Origin: Pirellulaceae bacterium
GTDB taxonomy: Bacteria; Planctomycetota; Planctomycetia; Pirellulales; Pirellulaceae
Assembly: GCA_022448645.1 (NCBI GenBank)
Contig: JAKVBZ010000098.1
Location: 1 to 16,216, forward strand
Reading direction: 5' to 3'
Length of the DNA stretch: 16,216 bases
Shown here: positions 7,531 through 15,098 of the stretch, piece by piece
Position numbering within the stretch: the first letter of the stretch is position 1
Layout: the number at the start of each line of letters is the position of its first letter
The notes under the pieces: model-generated
What the model saw: the letters and a program-made list of their open reading frames with translations, nothing else
Databases searched by the model: none
What the model was told of the DNA's origin: nothing
Translations under genes and position numbers: made by a program

Positions 7531-9162
7531 CTACTGTACCCGAGCTCCGACCAACAGCTGCAGTCCTAACAATACCAAAAGAATTGCAGACGGTTCTGGT
7601 ATCGCAGACGCCCCATAGCCATCCGGAGCAAAGTTAGCCGCTAGAAAGTTGAAGTCAGTGATGTCGATATCGTTGTCACCATCAAAATTACCTTCGTGCC
7701 ATGAATAACGTTCCGTTGTTCCGTGAGGATCAAAGTTCAAAGCTAACGCATTGAAGTCGGTAATGTCGACATCACGATCCAGTTCGGTATCGCCACGCAA
7801 GTACGGTGAGCTGTGGCCGCTTGTGATAGCTGCCTGCGAGAGCCATTCCGTGAGGTCTGCTGTATTAATAATATTGTCATCTATCAGATCGAACTCTTCG
7901 TTACTGGAAGACACGATCACACCCGCGATCAAGCTGCCCTGCTGGTACAAAATATTAATATCTTCAACACCACACAATCCATCCATACTAAAGTCACATA
8001 AATGCCCCATAGCCCCACCTTGGACCACCAAATCCTGTGTGGCATTGATGGACGAACCGGGGATAGAGCCCAAGCCAAGTAGGCCCAGGGCTAGATTACC
8101 GCTGTCACCGTTACGGATCGGCTGTCGTGGTGCGTCATAATCTGGACGATCGCTCTCCGGGTCCAGTCGTGTCGCTGTATTGAGGGAGTAGAGGTCGACG
8201 CCTTGTGAGACGTTCGCACCCCAGACGTAAAACGGAATGGTGTAGCTAGTCGACCAATCCGGATAGGCGTGGGTCACCCACTTCCCGCCATGATCAGTCG
8301 TGAGAACAATCGTTGTTTTACCTTCGAGAATGGGACTATTTTCAATCAGATTAAAAAGATCACCAAGGTAATCATCTACACCAATCACCGAGTCCTGCCA
8401 TGGTGCACTTCCCCAGCCATAGTAGTGTCCGAATCCATCTGGATCGCGATAGTGAAGCAACGTGTAATTGAAAGGACTGTTGGTCATGTCGGAAATGAAT
8501 TGTTCGTTCAAGTTTGACGCCATCCCATTCGCCGTGATGTTGACGTAAGAGTCAATTTTGTCACGACCATTGTCGTGTGCTGCGCCGTTCACCGCATTGT
8601 AACTTTGGTCATAGATGACAAATTTACTCTTCGAGGCATACAACGCGGTCGATAACCCTGCGTCGTGCGCCACATCGAATGTACTAACGACATAGTCGAG
8701 ATTCGTGTTTCCTTTGTTGTGCAGTGTGTCCTCCGGTTCGATCACAAAATTTTCAGTGAAGCCGTGGTGAACCGTGTTGGCTTGAGCGGTGGGTTGGTCA
8801 ACCGGCCTGCCAGTAATCATGGATGTATGGTTGGGTAGCGTATAGGTATTACTAAAGTCGGTGCGCGCATTATTTGTCCAGGCGCCTTCAGTCTGAAAGC
8901 GAGCGAAGTTTGGTGCCATGCCACTGTCAATCAAAGTTTGCAAAAAGACCTGGCCGTCCTCATCGGGGCCAGTACGCAGTCCATCGACACTCAAATGGAT
9001 GACATACTCGACCGGTGCAGCCAACGACGATCGTGGTGTCATGGCGGCGATGACGAAGACCGTCACGACGAAGACGAATCGTGAAAGCCAATTACAGAAG
9101 TTCCAATCTGCGATTAGCCAACTTCCGGCAGCCATCACAATCTCCCGTGAGCGACCATTCAT
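7531..9162 (-). CDS. Secreted type I phosphodiesterase/pyrophosphatase-like protein with dockerin repeats and PEP-CTERM tail
   Basis: A 543-aa exported protein. A long signal sequence (hydrophobic at 28-41) is followed by an alkaline phosphatase superfamily domain, about 52-370, of the type I phosphodiesterase/nucleotide pyrophosphatase kind. Visible active-site elements are HLSVDG (metal-binding Asp60), TYTLPNHTS (probable nucleophile Thr108), RDPDGFGHYYG (Asp242, His246) and TTDHGG (Asp290, His291). The last conserved metal-binding His is not obvious. Four dockerin-like Ca-binding loops follow at about 390-409, 425-441, 458-477 and 492-511; the last two are near copies (DVDITDFNALALNF and DIDITDFNFLAANF). 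An IPEP-type PEP-CTERM tail ends the protein (521-543). AGGAG at 9171-9175 supports the start at 9162. A cell-surface enzyme cleaving a phosphodiester or related bond is likely; the substrate is unknown. Confidence 0.88.
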   Translation of the reverse strand: MNGRSREIVMAAGSWLIADWNFCNWLSRFVFVVTVFVIAAMTPRSSLAAPVEYVIHLSVDGLRTGPDEDGQVFLQTLIDSGMAPNFARFQTEGAWTNNARTDFSNTYTLPNHTSMITGRPVDQPTAQANTVHHGFTENFVIEPEDTLHNKGNTNLDYVVSTFDVAHDAGLSTALYASKSKFVIYDQSYNAVNGAAHDNGRDKIDSYVNITANGMASNLNEQFISDMTNSPFNYTLLHYRDPDGFGHYYGWGSAPWQDSVIGVDDYLGDLFNLIENSPILEGKTTIVLTTDHGGKWVTHAYPDWSTSYTIPFYVWGANVSQGVDLYSLNTATRLDPESDRPDYDAPRQPIRNGDSGNLALGLLGLGSIPGSSINATQDLVVQGGAMGHLCDFSMDGLCGVEDINILYQQGSLIAGVIVSSSNEEFDLIDDNIINTADLTEWLSQAAITSGHSSPYLRGDTELDRDVDITDFNALALNFDPHGTTERYSWHEGNFDGDNDIDITDFNFLAANFAPDGYGASAIPEPSAILLVLLGLQLLVGARVQ

Positions 9163-9416
9163 AAGTGGTACTCCTGATAATCGTCACACTATGAAGCGAG
9201 ACACGCTTTTACCCTTCTGTCTTTAGTATGCGAACCCATCTCTATTCAGTCAACTAATTGCATTTATTCCAACACTTGGTGTGGCCACAACGGCAAAGAT
9301 GTGTGGAGAAAACTAGCCGGCCAGTGCGACGGACGCCCGTCTGACTGAAGGGTATCGGTGAGAGCTGGCCGAAAAGATGGGGCAATGGCAAAAGTAATGC
9401 GAGAGCACTGTCCGGC
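9163..9416. other. Intergenic region upstream of the phosphodiesterase-like gene
   Basis: Apart from the ribosome binding site at its left edge I see no gene, strong repeat or recognisable promoter. It should contain the promoter of the minus-strand gene that starts at 9162, somewhere in the AT-rich part around 9225-9270. Confidence 0.4.
9171..9175 (-). promoter_or_regulatory. Ribosome binding site of the phosphodiesterase-like gene
   Basis: AGGAG on the minus strand lies 8 bases before the ATG at 9162. It favours this start over the internal ATG at 9135. Confidence 0.65.
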
Positions 9417-9683
9417 CTACGATGGTTGGCTTGCCAGTTGGACGAGTGGTTTCCGCACGCGAATGATTTGGTTGTCGTTGACCATCAGGTACCGATACCG
9501 ACCGTTGGCTTCCTCGTCAAACCGCGTGAAACCTTCATCCTCGATCGTCACGCGCCCCGGGCAGAATAGGTCACCGCATTTGCTAAACGTAAAGACATAC
9601 CCTTCGTCGATGACAGAAGTGGCAGCGGGACCTCCCTCATAGGACAATGACTGCGGGTCGCACGGATAGCTGTGTCGCCACAC
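9417..9683 (-). CDS. Doubtful small protein or gene remnant
   Basis: An open frame of 88 codons that starts only with GTG and has no ribosome binding site before it; an in-frame TAG lies just upstream. From about residue 12 the translation reads like real protein: alternating charged and hydrophobic residues, two Cys in SKCGDLFCPG, and a C-terminal stretch GRYRYLMVNDNQIIRVRKPL with a beta-hairpin look. I do not recognise the family. The missing start suggests either the surviving 3' part of a decayed gene or a chance frame. It lies alone between two PEP-CTERM protein genes on the same strand. Confidence 0.35.
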   Translation of the reverse strand: MWRHSYPCDPQSLSYEGGPAATSVIDEGYVFTFSKCGDLFCPGRVTIEDEGFTRFDEEANGRYRYLMVNDNQIIRVRKPLVQLASQPS

Positions 9684-9900
9684 AGTCTTTCGTGTCTAAC
9701 GTCAATACAGAATATCGTGCCGCGGCAATGACCTTCGTCCAACACGACCAAAGGTTTCGTCAACCGTCATATTTGTCGCAGTTGCCACCGCACTATCGCA
9801 TTTTCTCGCGGTTACAAGTGATAATTAGCACTTCAAGTGGTAGTGAATTCTTTCACCCCCCATGGAAGGTTTTACAGGGCGAGATCAAGGTGCACCCACC
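9684..9900. other. Intergenic region downstream of the second PEP-CTERM gene
   Basis: No gene is supported here. A 5-bp inverted repeat (AAGTG, 8 bases, CACTT) at 9816-9833 has no T-tract and is probably chance. A run of six C at 9855-9860 is unremarkable. Confidence 0.4.
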
Positions 9901-10749
9901 TCACCCGCACCGCATTCGAAGCGGTGCGGCTACCAGGGCCAGGAGGGCCAACAGGAGGGTAGTGGGTTCAGGTACCGTGGCGACCACGTCCCCCCACTGC
10001 GTGCCGATCTGAATATGGTCTAGTTGAAAAGCGTCGTTCAATTCGTGAAAGGCACTACGTGAAACGAAGTTGTCCAGCGACGAAAGGCCACTGTCGACCG
10101 AAGAGACCGCGCTGGCAGTTCCCGGTTCCGTTAGCGAATCGGGATTGACGAACAAGGAAATGCTATCGTAATTCGTCGCCGACTTCTCCGCTTTGAAAAC
10201 GAGCAGAAAAGTTTCTTCGAGCTGTGCCGAAATTCCACTATCGACAGAATTTTCCTTCCAGATGATTGTCGATCGAGCTTGAAAGGTGCCATTACGACGG
10301 ATAATGCTGGCCTGCGGATTTTCCGTACCATCGTCGAAACCCCACTGGACAAAGTCGCAGGTCGTCTGGCTACAAGTCGTTAAGTCCGAATTCACGGTAT
10401 CGCGAAAAAGCATACTCATATAGATCGTGTCGGAGGGTGCCGAGGCGAGACTTCGCGACAGGATTCCATTCGTAATGCCGTTTCCTTCGGCAGGATTGAA
10501 GACGATCTCGACTGCCTGGGTACCACCGTTCACGGTAACTGGCCCGTTGGAATAGCTCAGTCCTCCCGAGATGACGTTGACGTTCGAATTCGCGCTCCAC
10601 AGGTTACTCCACCCGCTGCCCCCCCCACCTCCACTCAGTGCGCCGAGGGCGTACGATTCGAAATCATCCGATGAAATGGACTCGGCGATTGCGTGTCCAC
10701 TAAGAACACATCCGATAATCAAAGTTACGAAATACAATGCATTTCGCAT
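9901..10749 (-). CDS. PEP-CTERM sorting domain-containing secreted protein
   Basis: A 282-aa exported protein. The signal peptide is at 1-22 (hydrophobic ALYFVTLIIGCVL, then SGHAIA). It is followed by a stretch that begins DDFESYALGAL, a pattern common at the start of concanavalin/LamG-like surface proteins, and a Gly-rich linker (GGGGGSG). A beta-rich body holds a close Cys pair (TCSQTTC, 125-131) and a further WGF. The tail is classical: VPEP at 259-262, hydrophobic LLLALLALVAA, basic LRMR. It may be a carbohydrate-binding or structural surface protein, but no catalytic residues are seen. The frame is open to a TTG at 10806; I prefer the ATG at 10749 because the signal peptide then starts properly and GGAA lies about 8 bases upstream. 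The 3' end lies within a 9-bp inverted repeat. Confidence 0.85.
   Translation of the reverse strand: MRNALYFVTLIIGCVLSGHAIAESISSDDFESYALGALSGGGGGSGWSNLWSANSNVNVISGGLSYSNGPVTVNGGTQAVEIVFNPAEGNGITNGILSRSLASAPSDTIYMSMLFRDTVNSDLTTCSQTTCDFVQWGFDDGTENPQASIIRRNGTFQARSTIIWKENSVDSGISAQLEETFLLVFKAEKSATNYDSISLFVNPDSLTEPGTASAVSSVDSGLSSLDNFVSRSAFHELNDAFQLDHIQIGTQWGDVVATVPEPTTLLLALLALVAAPLRMRCG
9905..9929 (-). terminator. Perfect GC-rich hairpin across the end of the PEP-CTERM gene
   Basis: CCGCACCGC at 9905-9913 pairs perfectly with GCGGTGCGG at 9921-9929 over a 7-base loop. It covers the codons for the basic tail of the protein, just before its stop (9901-9903). There is no T-tract after it on the minus strand, so it is not a classical terminator. 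It could protect the 3' end of the message or help termination. Confidence 0.35.
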
Positions 10750-10792
10750 GCTATTTTCCGCGATTCGTATGAGTTCTCCGTAACTCGAAGGG

Positions 10793-11164
10793 TTAAACTT
10801 TTTCAACTGACAACCTTAATTGTACACTCAAAACACTCGAGCCGGAAAGAAATTGGCCCTCAGTGACATTCGATTCATCAACAATATCATTGGCGGACCC
10901 GAAGGGGCCAGACAGCCGCGCGCCGGTCAGGTCCGCGCCGCGAGCATCCACCAATGGCTCGAGGTTATCTCCAGAGTACGAATAAACAACGCCAGTGACA
11001 TCTAAATGCGGATTGACGGTGGTGCCATCGTTTTGCACATACGAGGCTGCCTCGAGAGACGTAGCCGCCAGGCTGCTAATCAATCTCGCCACAGGAGGCC
11101 AACGATGCGCGATGAGAAAGTACTGACCAAAGAGGTCTCGGCGAAATGACCTGAATTTTCTCAC
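10793..11164 (-). pseudogene. Remnant of a pentapeptide-repeat secreted protein, N-terminal part
   Basis: The frame (GTG start, about 123 codons) includes SYVQNDGTTVNPHLDVTG, then YSYSGDNLEPLVDARGADLTGARLSG. This matches what I know of the N-terminal part of planctomycete pentapeptide-repeat proteins: a short secreted leader, a domain on a beta strand, then A(D/N)L repeats. Only about two repeat units remain before the frame runs into non-repetitive sequence and stops at 10793. The leader (HRWPPVARLISSLAATSLEA) is a poor signal peptide and there is no good start or ribosome binding site. I read it as a truncated, decaying copy. It lies between yaiI and a PEP-CTERM gene and overlaps the upstream extension of the latter. 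Confidence 0.55.
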
Positions 11165-11213
11165 CCTACGTGTTGTTGTCTTTTGAGCGTCAACGGGAGC
11201 TTGACCGACCGGC

Positions 11214-11693
11214 TCATCTTTTCTTGAGGCATCTTGTTAGGGTTCGGTCGAGTAGATTAGAAAACGTTTGAATGTCTTTTTGAGTGAGCGGCTTGGGACC
11301 ACGGGTATCGACGCCTGCCGAGCGGAATTGCTCCATCAGATCCCGCGATGCGAGCCGATCGTGCACGCTATGGTCATCAAATAGCTCGCCTCGAACGCCG
11401 ATGGCAATCGCCGATTTTTCTACTACGCGGGCAGCCAGTGGAATGTCGCCGGTGATCACAACATCCCCCGGAGAAAGCATCTCGACGATCTTGTCGTCAG
11501 CGACATCAGCACCCTCAGGGACTGTAATTAGCCGGAACAGATCAGAGGATGGGACTTGCATGGTCTGGTTGGCTACCAGAATTAGCTCCACCTGCAGCCG
11601 ACGAGCCGTTCGATAGAGAATCTCTTTAATCGCAGCTGGGCAAGCATCCGCATCAACCCAGATTCGAAACGAAATATTCGCTGCGGTATTCAT
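11214..11693 (-). CDS. yaiI: YaiI/YqxD family (UPF0178, DUF188) protein
   Basis: A 159-aa cytoplasmic protein of the usual family length. Diagnostic motifs are WVDADACP at 12-19, the strand-helix GADVADDKIVEMLSPGDVVITGDIPLA at about 80-106, GELFDD at 120-125 and a C-terminal R-GPKPLTQKDIQTF-NLLDR region. The family has a PIN/NYN-like nuclease-type fold with conserved Asp residues, but I know of no settled function. It begins 6 bp after the stop of tex and has no ribosome binding site of its own, so it is probably translated by coupling with tex. Confidence 0.93.
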   Translation of the reverse strand: MNTAANISFRIWVDADACPAAIKEILYRTARRLQVELILVANQTMQVPSSDLFRLITVPEGADVADDKIVEMLSPGDVVITGDIPLAARVVEKSAIAIGVRGELFDDHSVHDRLASRDLMEQFRSAGVDTRGPKPLTQKDIQTFSNLLDRTLTRCLKKR

Positions 11694-11699
11694 GAGGAT

Positions 11700-13877
11700 T
11701 TAAGCGTCGAATTTACGTGTCAGGGAAATCCGTTTTTTGGGCATGTCGACTTCCAGCACTTTGACTTGGACCACATCGCCAACTGCCACGATCTCGTTGG
11801 GGTCGCTCACGTACCCCTCAGCCAGCTGAGAGATATGAATTAGCGCGTCTTGGTGCACGCCGATGTCGGTAAAGGCGCCAAAATGGGTAACGTTTGTAAT
11901 CACTCCTTCGAGAATCATATTGGGCTTCAAGTCCTCCATGCTGTTGACGGTTTCGCTGAACTTCACCACTCGGAAATCGCTGCGTGGGTCACGCCCTGGT
12001 TTGCCCATTTCTGAAATAATGTCGACGATTGTCGGTATGCCAAACTGCGCGTCGACAAAATCCTCGGGCTTCAAATTTTTGCTGAGGGTAGCATTGCCAA
12101 CCAGAGATTTGGTGCTGGTTTGCAGTCGCATGGCCATCCGACTGACAATCGCATAACTTTCTGGATGCACCGCTGAGTTGTCCAGCGGCTGATCGCCATC
12201 ACGAATGCGAAGAAATCCAGCCGACTGCTGAAACGCTTTTTTGCCGAGCTTGGCAACAGACGTCAGCTGCTGGCGATTCGTGAACCGACCGTTACTGTTG
12301 CGGTACTCAACAATATTCTCTGCTAGTCGTGGACCAATGCCGGCGACATACGAGAGCAAGGGGATGCTTGCCATGTTCAGGTCGACGCCGACACGATTGA
12401 CGCACGACTCGACAACCCGATCGACGCACTTGCGGAGCTGTGTTTGATTCACATCATGTTGGTACTGCCCCACTCCAATTGACTTGGGGTCTGATTTAAC
12501 TAGCTCCGCAAGTGGATCCTGTAAACGCCGTGCGATACTAATTGCCCCGCGGACGGTGATGTCCAAATCGGGAAACTCCCGGGCAGCCAGTTCACTAGCC
12601 GAATAGATGGAAGCTCCCGATTCGCTTACTATCACTTTTGTTACATCAAGCTGATGATCTCGAATCAGGTCCCCCACAAAAGCATCCGTCTCTCGCGAAG
12701 CCGTGCCGTTGCCTATCGCGATCAGTTCGACATTGTGCTGTTGAATGAGGGCGAGCAGCGTCTTGCCTGCCGCCCCTATGTCGCTTTTGGGAGGCGTCGG
12801 ATAGATGGCGGTATTGGCCAAAAACTTACCAGTGCCATCGACTACCGCCACTTTGCAGCCAGTGCGAAAACCTGGATCGATCCCGAGGGTGACACGAGGT
12901 CCTGCTGGCGCCGCCATTAACAATTCCTGCAAGTTCTTGCCAAATACTCCGATAGCCTGTTCGTCGGCCTCTTCTTTCAAGGTTTGTAGAACGGTGGATT
13001 CGGTCGCTGGCAGGAGCAATCGTTCGTAGCTGTCAACAACTGTGGCGGATAGTTCGCTACAGAACTCGAATTGACGGTTATGGACGAGTCGACGTCGGAG
13101 CTCCGAAAGCTCACGGGTGCCTTCCAATTGCAAGCTAACTCGCAAAATGCCCTCTGCAGCGCCTCGCATCATGGCGAGCAGTCGGTGTGATGGAATTTTT
13201 CGCACAGGCTCTTGGTGGTCGAGATACAATTCGAATTTTTCGGCTTCTGCCTTCTTCCCTCGTTTTACCTTGGAGACAATCTTGCCATAGGTCCTGGCAC
13301 GCTCGATCATCCAATCGCGGGTTTCGGCGTTTTCTGACCACTGTTCAGCGATGATATCCAAGGCGCCCTGCAGTGCTGCCTGGGTATCGGGGACCTCTTT
13401 GGCTGAGTTGACGTAGGGCTGAAGCGTTGCTTGTTTCGACTGCTGGAGTTTTTCTTGCCTGAGCAGCAAGTCGGCCAGTGGCTGGAGGCCTTGCTCACGC
13501 GCGATGGTGGCGCGGGTACGTCGTTTTGGCTTGTACGGCAGGTAAATGGTCTCGAGTGTTCGTAGATCGCCACAGGTCTGAATTTGAGAACGCAGGGTGT
13601 CGGTTAATAATCCTTGCTCGCTGATCGTTTTTAACACTGTCGCTCTGCGAGCGTTTAAGGTTTTGATGCGTTCGATAGCATCTTCGATCGCCCGAAGTGC
13701 GATTTCGTCGAGCCCTTGAGTCGCTTCTTTGCGATAGCGGGCAATAAACGGGATGGTATTGCCGGCATCTAAAAGTTCGACCGCCGCAAGGACCTGGCGC
13801 AGCGGCAGTTCTAGTTCTGCAGCAATATTTTGGGGAATGTCTGTAGATTCTGAATTGGATGTCGAACTGGATGGCAT
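11700..13877 (-). CDS. tex: Tex family RNA-binding transcription accessory protein
   Basis: A 725-aa cytoplasmic protein close to the usual Tex length. In order: the N-terminal helical Tex domain with IPFIARYRKEATQGLDE (42-58) and IYLPYKPKRRTRATIAREQGL; a YqgF/RNase H-like domain from about 328 (TLGIDPGFRTGCK) to about 455; a helix-hairpin-helix region (DLNMASIPLLSYVAGIGPRLA, 499-519, and FTNRQQL-VAKLGKKAFQQSAGFLRI); and an S1 domain at about 655-722 (GVITNVTHFGAFTDIGVHQDALIHIS). Tex binds nucleic acids and takes part in transcription and RNA handling in many bacteria. It appears intact. The ATG at 13877 has no strong Shine-Dalgarno sequence, but the family N terminus fits. It is followed 6 bp later by the yaiI-type gene. 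Confidence 0.97.
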   Translation of the reverse strand: MPSSSTSNSESTDIPQNIAAELELPLRQVLAAVELLDAGNTIPFIARYRKEATQGLDEIALRAIEDAIERIKTLNARRATVLKTISEQGLLTDTLRSQIQTCGDLRTLETIYLPYKPKRRTRATIAREQGLQPLADLLLRQEKLQQSKQATLQPYVNSAKEVPDTQAALQGALDIIAEQWSENAETRDWMIERARTYGKIVSKVKRGKKAEAEKFELYLDHQEPVRKIPSHRLLAMMRGAAEGILRVSLQLEGTRELSELRRRLVHNRQFEFCSELSATVVDSYERLLLPATESTVLQTLKEEADEQAIGVFGKNLQELLMAAPAGPRVTLGIDPGFRTGCKVAVVDGTGKFLANTAIYPTPPKSDIGAAGKTLLALIQQHNVELIAIGNGTASRETDAFVGDLIRDHQLDVTKVIVSESGASIYSASELAAREFPDLDITVRGAISIARRLQDPLAELVKSDPKSIGVGQYQHDVNQTQLRKCVDRVVESCVNRVGVDLNMASIPLLSYVAGIGPRLAENIVEYRNSNGRFTNRQQLTSVAKLGKKAFQQSAGFLRIRDGDQPLDNSAVHPESYAIVSRMAMRLQTSTKSLVGNATLSKNLKPEDFVDAQFGIPTIVDIISEMGKPGRDPRSDFRVVKFSETVNSMEDLKPNMILEGVITNVTHFGAFTDIGVHQDALIHISQLAEGYVSDPNEIVAVGDVVQVKVLEVDMPKKRISLTRKFDA

Positions 13878-14096
13878 GGCTGCATTTTTACTTGGAATTA
13901 TCCTGGGGCGGTAGGTCCGTAATTCTGCGATTCGAATTCTTTACCTCAAAGGTCGATTCGACCGATTCATTAGCGACGCCGGGATTTGCTGGTGACAAAT
14001 CGACATCACAAGCGACTATCGCAGGCACAAGCTGTAAATGTTTGGACACTAACTAAACTGCTAACAAAGACAATTTTGTCGCGACAATCTTGTTGA
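13878..14096. other. Divergent intergenic region upstream of tex
   Basis: This lies between the tex start and the plus-strand metalloprotease remnant. It holds a perfect 13-base palindrome, GGTCGATTCGACC, at 13950-13962 and the alternating GACAA/TTGTC array at 14069-14094, which is listed separately. The tex promoter must lie here, but I see no clear -35/-10 pair. Confidence 0.4.
14069..14094. promoter_or_regulatory. Alternating GACAA/TTGTC array with 7-base spacing
   Basis: Half-sites GACAA (14069), TTGTC (14076), GACAA (14083) and TTGTT (14090) start exactly 7 bases apart in alternating direction. The middle gives the perfect palindrome TTGTCGCGACAA at 14076-14087. Read another way it is a 14-base tandem repeat with 11 of 14 matches. 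This is the shape of a multi-site operator for a dimeric regulator, about 190 bases upstream of tex and just ahead of the metalloprotease remnant. No regulator gene is visible nearby. Confidence 0.35.
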
Positions 14097-14495
14097 ATAC
14101 GACCAAAAAAAATCAAAATATTCTCCGTCTTTCTTCAAGCCTTTGAGCTGTACAAACCGCTTCGGCGACGACTCTTACATGTCCTCAATACCTTGCCAAA
14201 GGAAATACAGCAAGATTTTTTGAGCGAGCCTCGCTTCACTATTTCGCTAGACAACTATGTTCCGGGCGACGGCTCAACAGTATTTATGGTCACTCCGGGA
14301 GGTGGCGGCCTTAGCAGTGGCACCGTGGTTCTGAAGCTACAATTCTCCGAGTGCGACGAGGCCTTCGCTCACTACGTCATCGCACATGAATTCTCCCATG
14401 CTTACTTGCGAAATGGGCCGTAGGGTGACATTTCCAACACGATTGCCGCCACGGAAGGTCAAGTGCGGCACGGAGTAATGCCTTTAGGTCGTTAA
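14097..14495 (+). pseudogene. Remnant of an HExxH metalloprotease-like gene
   Basis: The frame is open from just after a TGA at 14094-14096. It reads as coherent protein (KIFSVFLQAFELYKPLRRR, then LPKEIQQDFLSEPRFTISLDNY) well before the first possible start, a TTG at 14193, so the natural start is missing. At 14385-14399 it encodes HEFSH within YVIAHEFSHAYLRNG, the zinc-binding HExxH motif of metallopeptidases. Directly after this, a TAG at 14421-14423 interrupts the frame; one base change (TGG) would restore Trp and let it run on for 23 codons to the TAA at 14493. Absence of a start plus a nonsense codon points to decay. The substrate family cannot be named. Confidence 0.6.
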
Positions 14496-14497
14496 AA

Positions 14498-14985
14498 TCA
14501 CTTGCCCTCGACCTTCAAACCAAAAACCGATGCGGCAAGCTCGTCCGAAGAAGCTTCGGCAGCCGGACGGGTGAGCATCACATGAACGTCGAATGCTTGC
14601 AGGTGCTCTTTGACGATCAGCTCAGCCCAACCCTTCTTGTAATCATCGGGATAGTTTCTGCCACCATGGCCGCCGCGCACGCTTCTCGTTCGCACAGACC
14701 ATTCTTGACCGGGTGCAAACAGAGCGGCGTCATCGGATTTTTCGTGGTGGGACTTATCCCTGGGGTATCAAGGTCGTGTACTTACGCTGCTTCATGCGCT
14801 CGTTCCACGCTGCACGCGCCTCGGCAACCGTTTGTGGCTGTTGCAGCAACTGCACCGTGGCGGCCGACAGCAACTCGGGCTGTGGCTTGCAGGGAACCGT
14901 CGCTTAGATACACTTCGGGCAATTTCGGACCCCCCGAGAATCCACGGTAGTACCAAGAGTCCGGTCCCCAAGAAAAGTAATGCCG
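14498..14985 (-). pseudogene. Frameshifted remnant of an unrecognised protein gene
   Basis: Protein-like sequence continues across three segments in different minus-strand frames. Segment 1 (14985-14884) reads RHYFSWGPDSWYYRGFSGGP and on to PEVYLSDGSLQA. Segment 2 (14885-14754) reads PQPELLSAATVQLLQQPQ, then AEARAAWNERMKQRKYTTLI, and ends at TAA. Segment 3 (14758-14498) reads DKSHHEKSDDAALFAPGQEW, then RGGHGGRNYPDDYKKGWAEL, HLQAFDVHVMLTRPAAEA and a natural-looking end FGLKVEGK. The shift between segments 2 and 3 is explained by one extra G in the GGG run at 14758-14760. I do not recognise the family. Upstream it is cut off by a pentapeptide-repeat scrap. Its stop lies 2 bases from the end of the convergent metalloprotease remnant. 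Confidence 0.55.
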
Positions 14986-15098
14986 CTCAGGTTGGCTCCT
15001 GGACCAATAAGATATCCTTGCATTAGTTGCCAGTTGGTGGGCAAGGCGCCCGGATTGCTAGTGATTCCTCCTGAGGAGACGCCGGTCAGATCTGCGTT
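14982..15098 (-). pseudogene. Pentapeptide-repeat gene scrap
   Basis: About 39 codons encode NADLTGVSSGGITSNPGALP, then NWQLMQGYLIGPGANLSG. The ADLTG, SGGI, GALPTNWQL, GYLIGPGANLSG order is a unit known to me from planctomycete pentapeptide-repeat proteins. Start and end of the protein are both missing. It begins only 5 bases after the TGATAA that appears to be the true end of the coiled-coil gene, and it runs directly into the frameshifted remnant on the other side. With the remnant at 10793-11164 it is the second piece of this family in the window, in the same orientation, with tex-yaiI between them. Confidence 0.5.

Noticed and set aside
9816..9833. Inverted repeat AAGTG/CACTT as a terminator
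   Set aside because: The stem is 5 bp with an 8-base loop and no T-tract on either strand at the right place.
10750..10806. TTG start extending the second PEP-CTERM protein by 19 residues
   Set aside because: The extension would place 19 polar residues before the signal peptide; the ATG at 10749 gives a normal signal peptide.
11184..11216. Nested stems (TGAGC/GCTCA and GTCAA/TTGAC) overlapping the yaiI stop
   Set aside because: Considered as the tex-yaiI terminator, but there is an internal loop and no T-tract on the minus strand; too weak to list.
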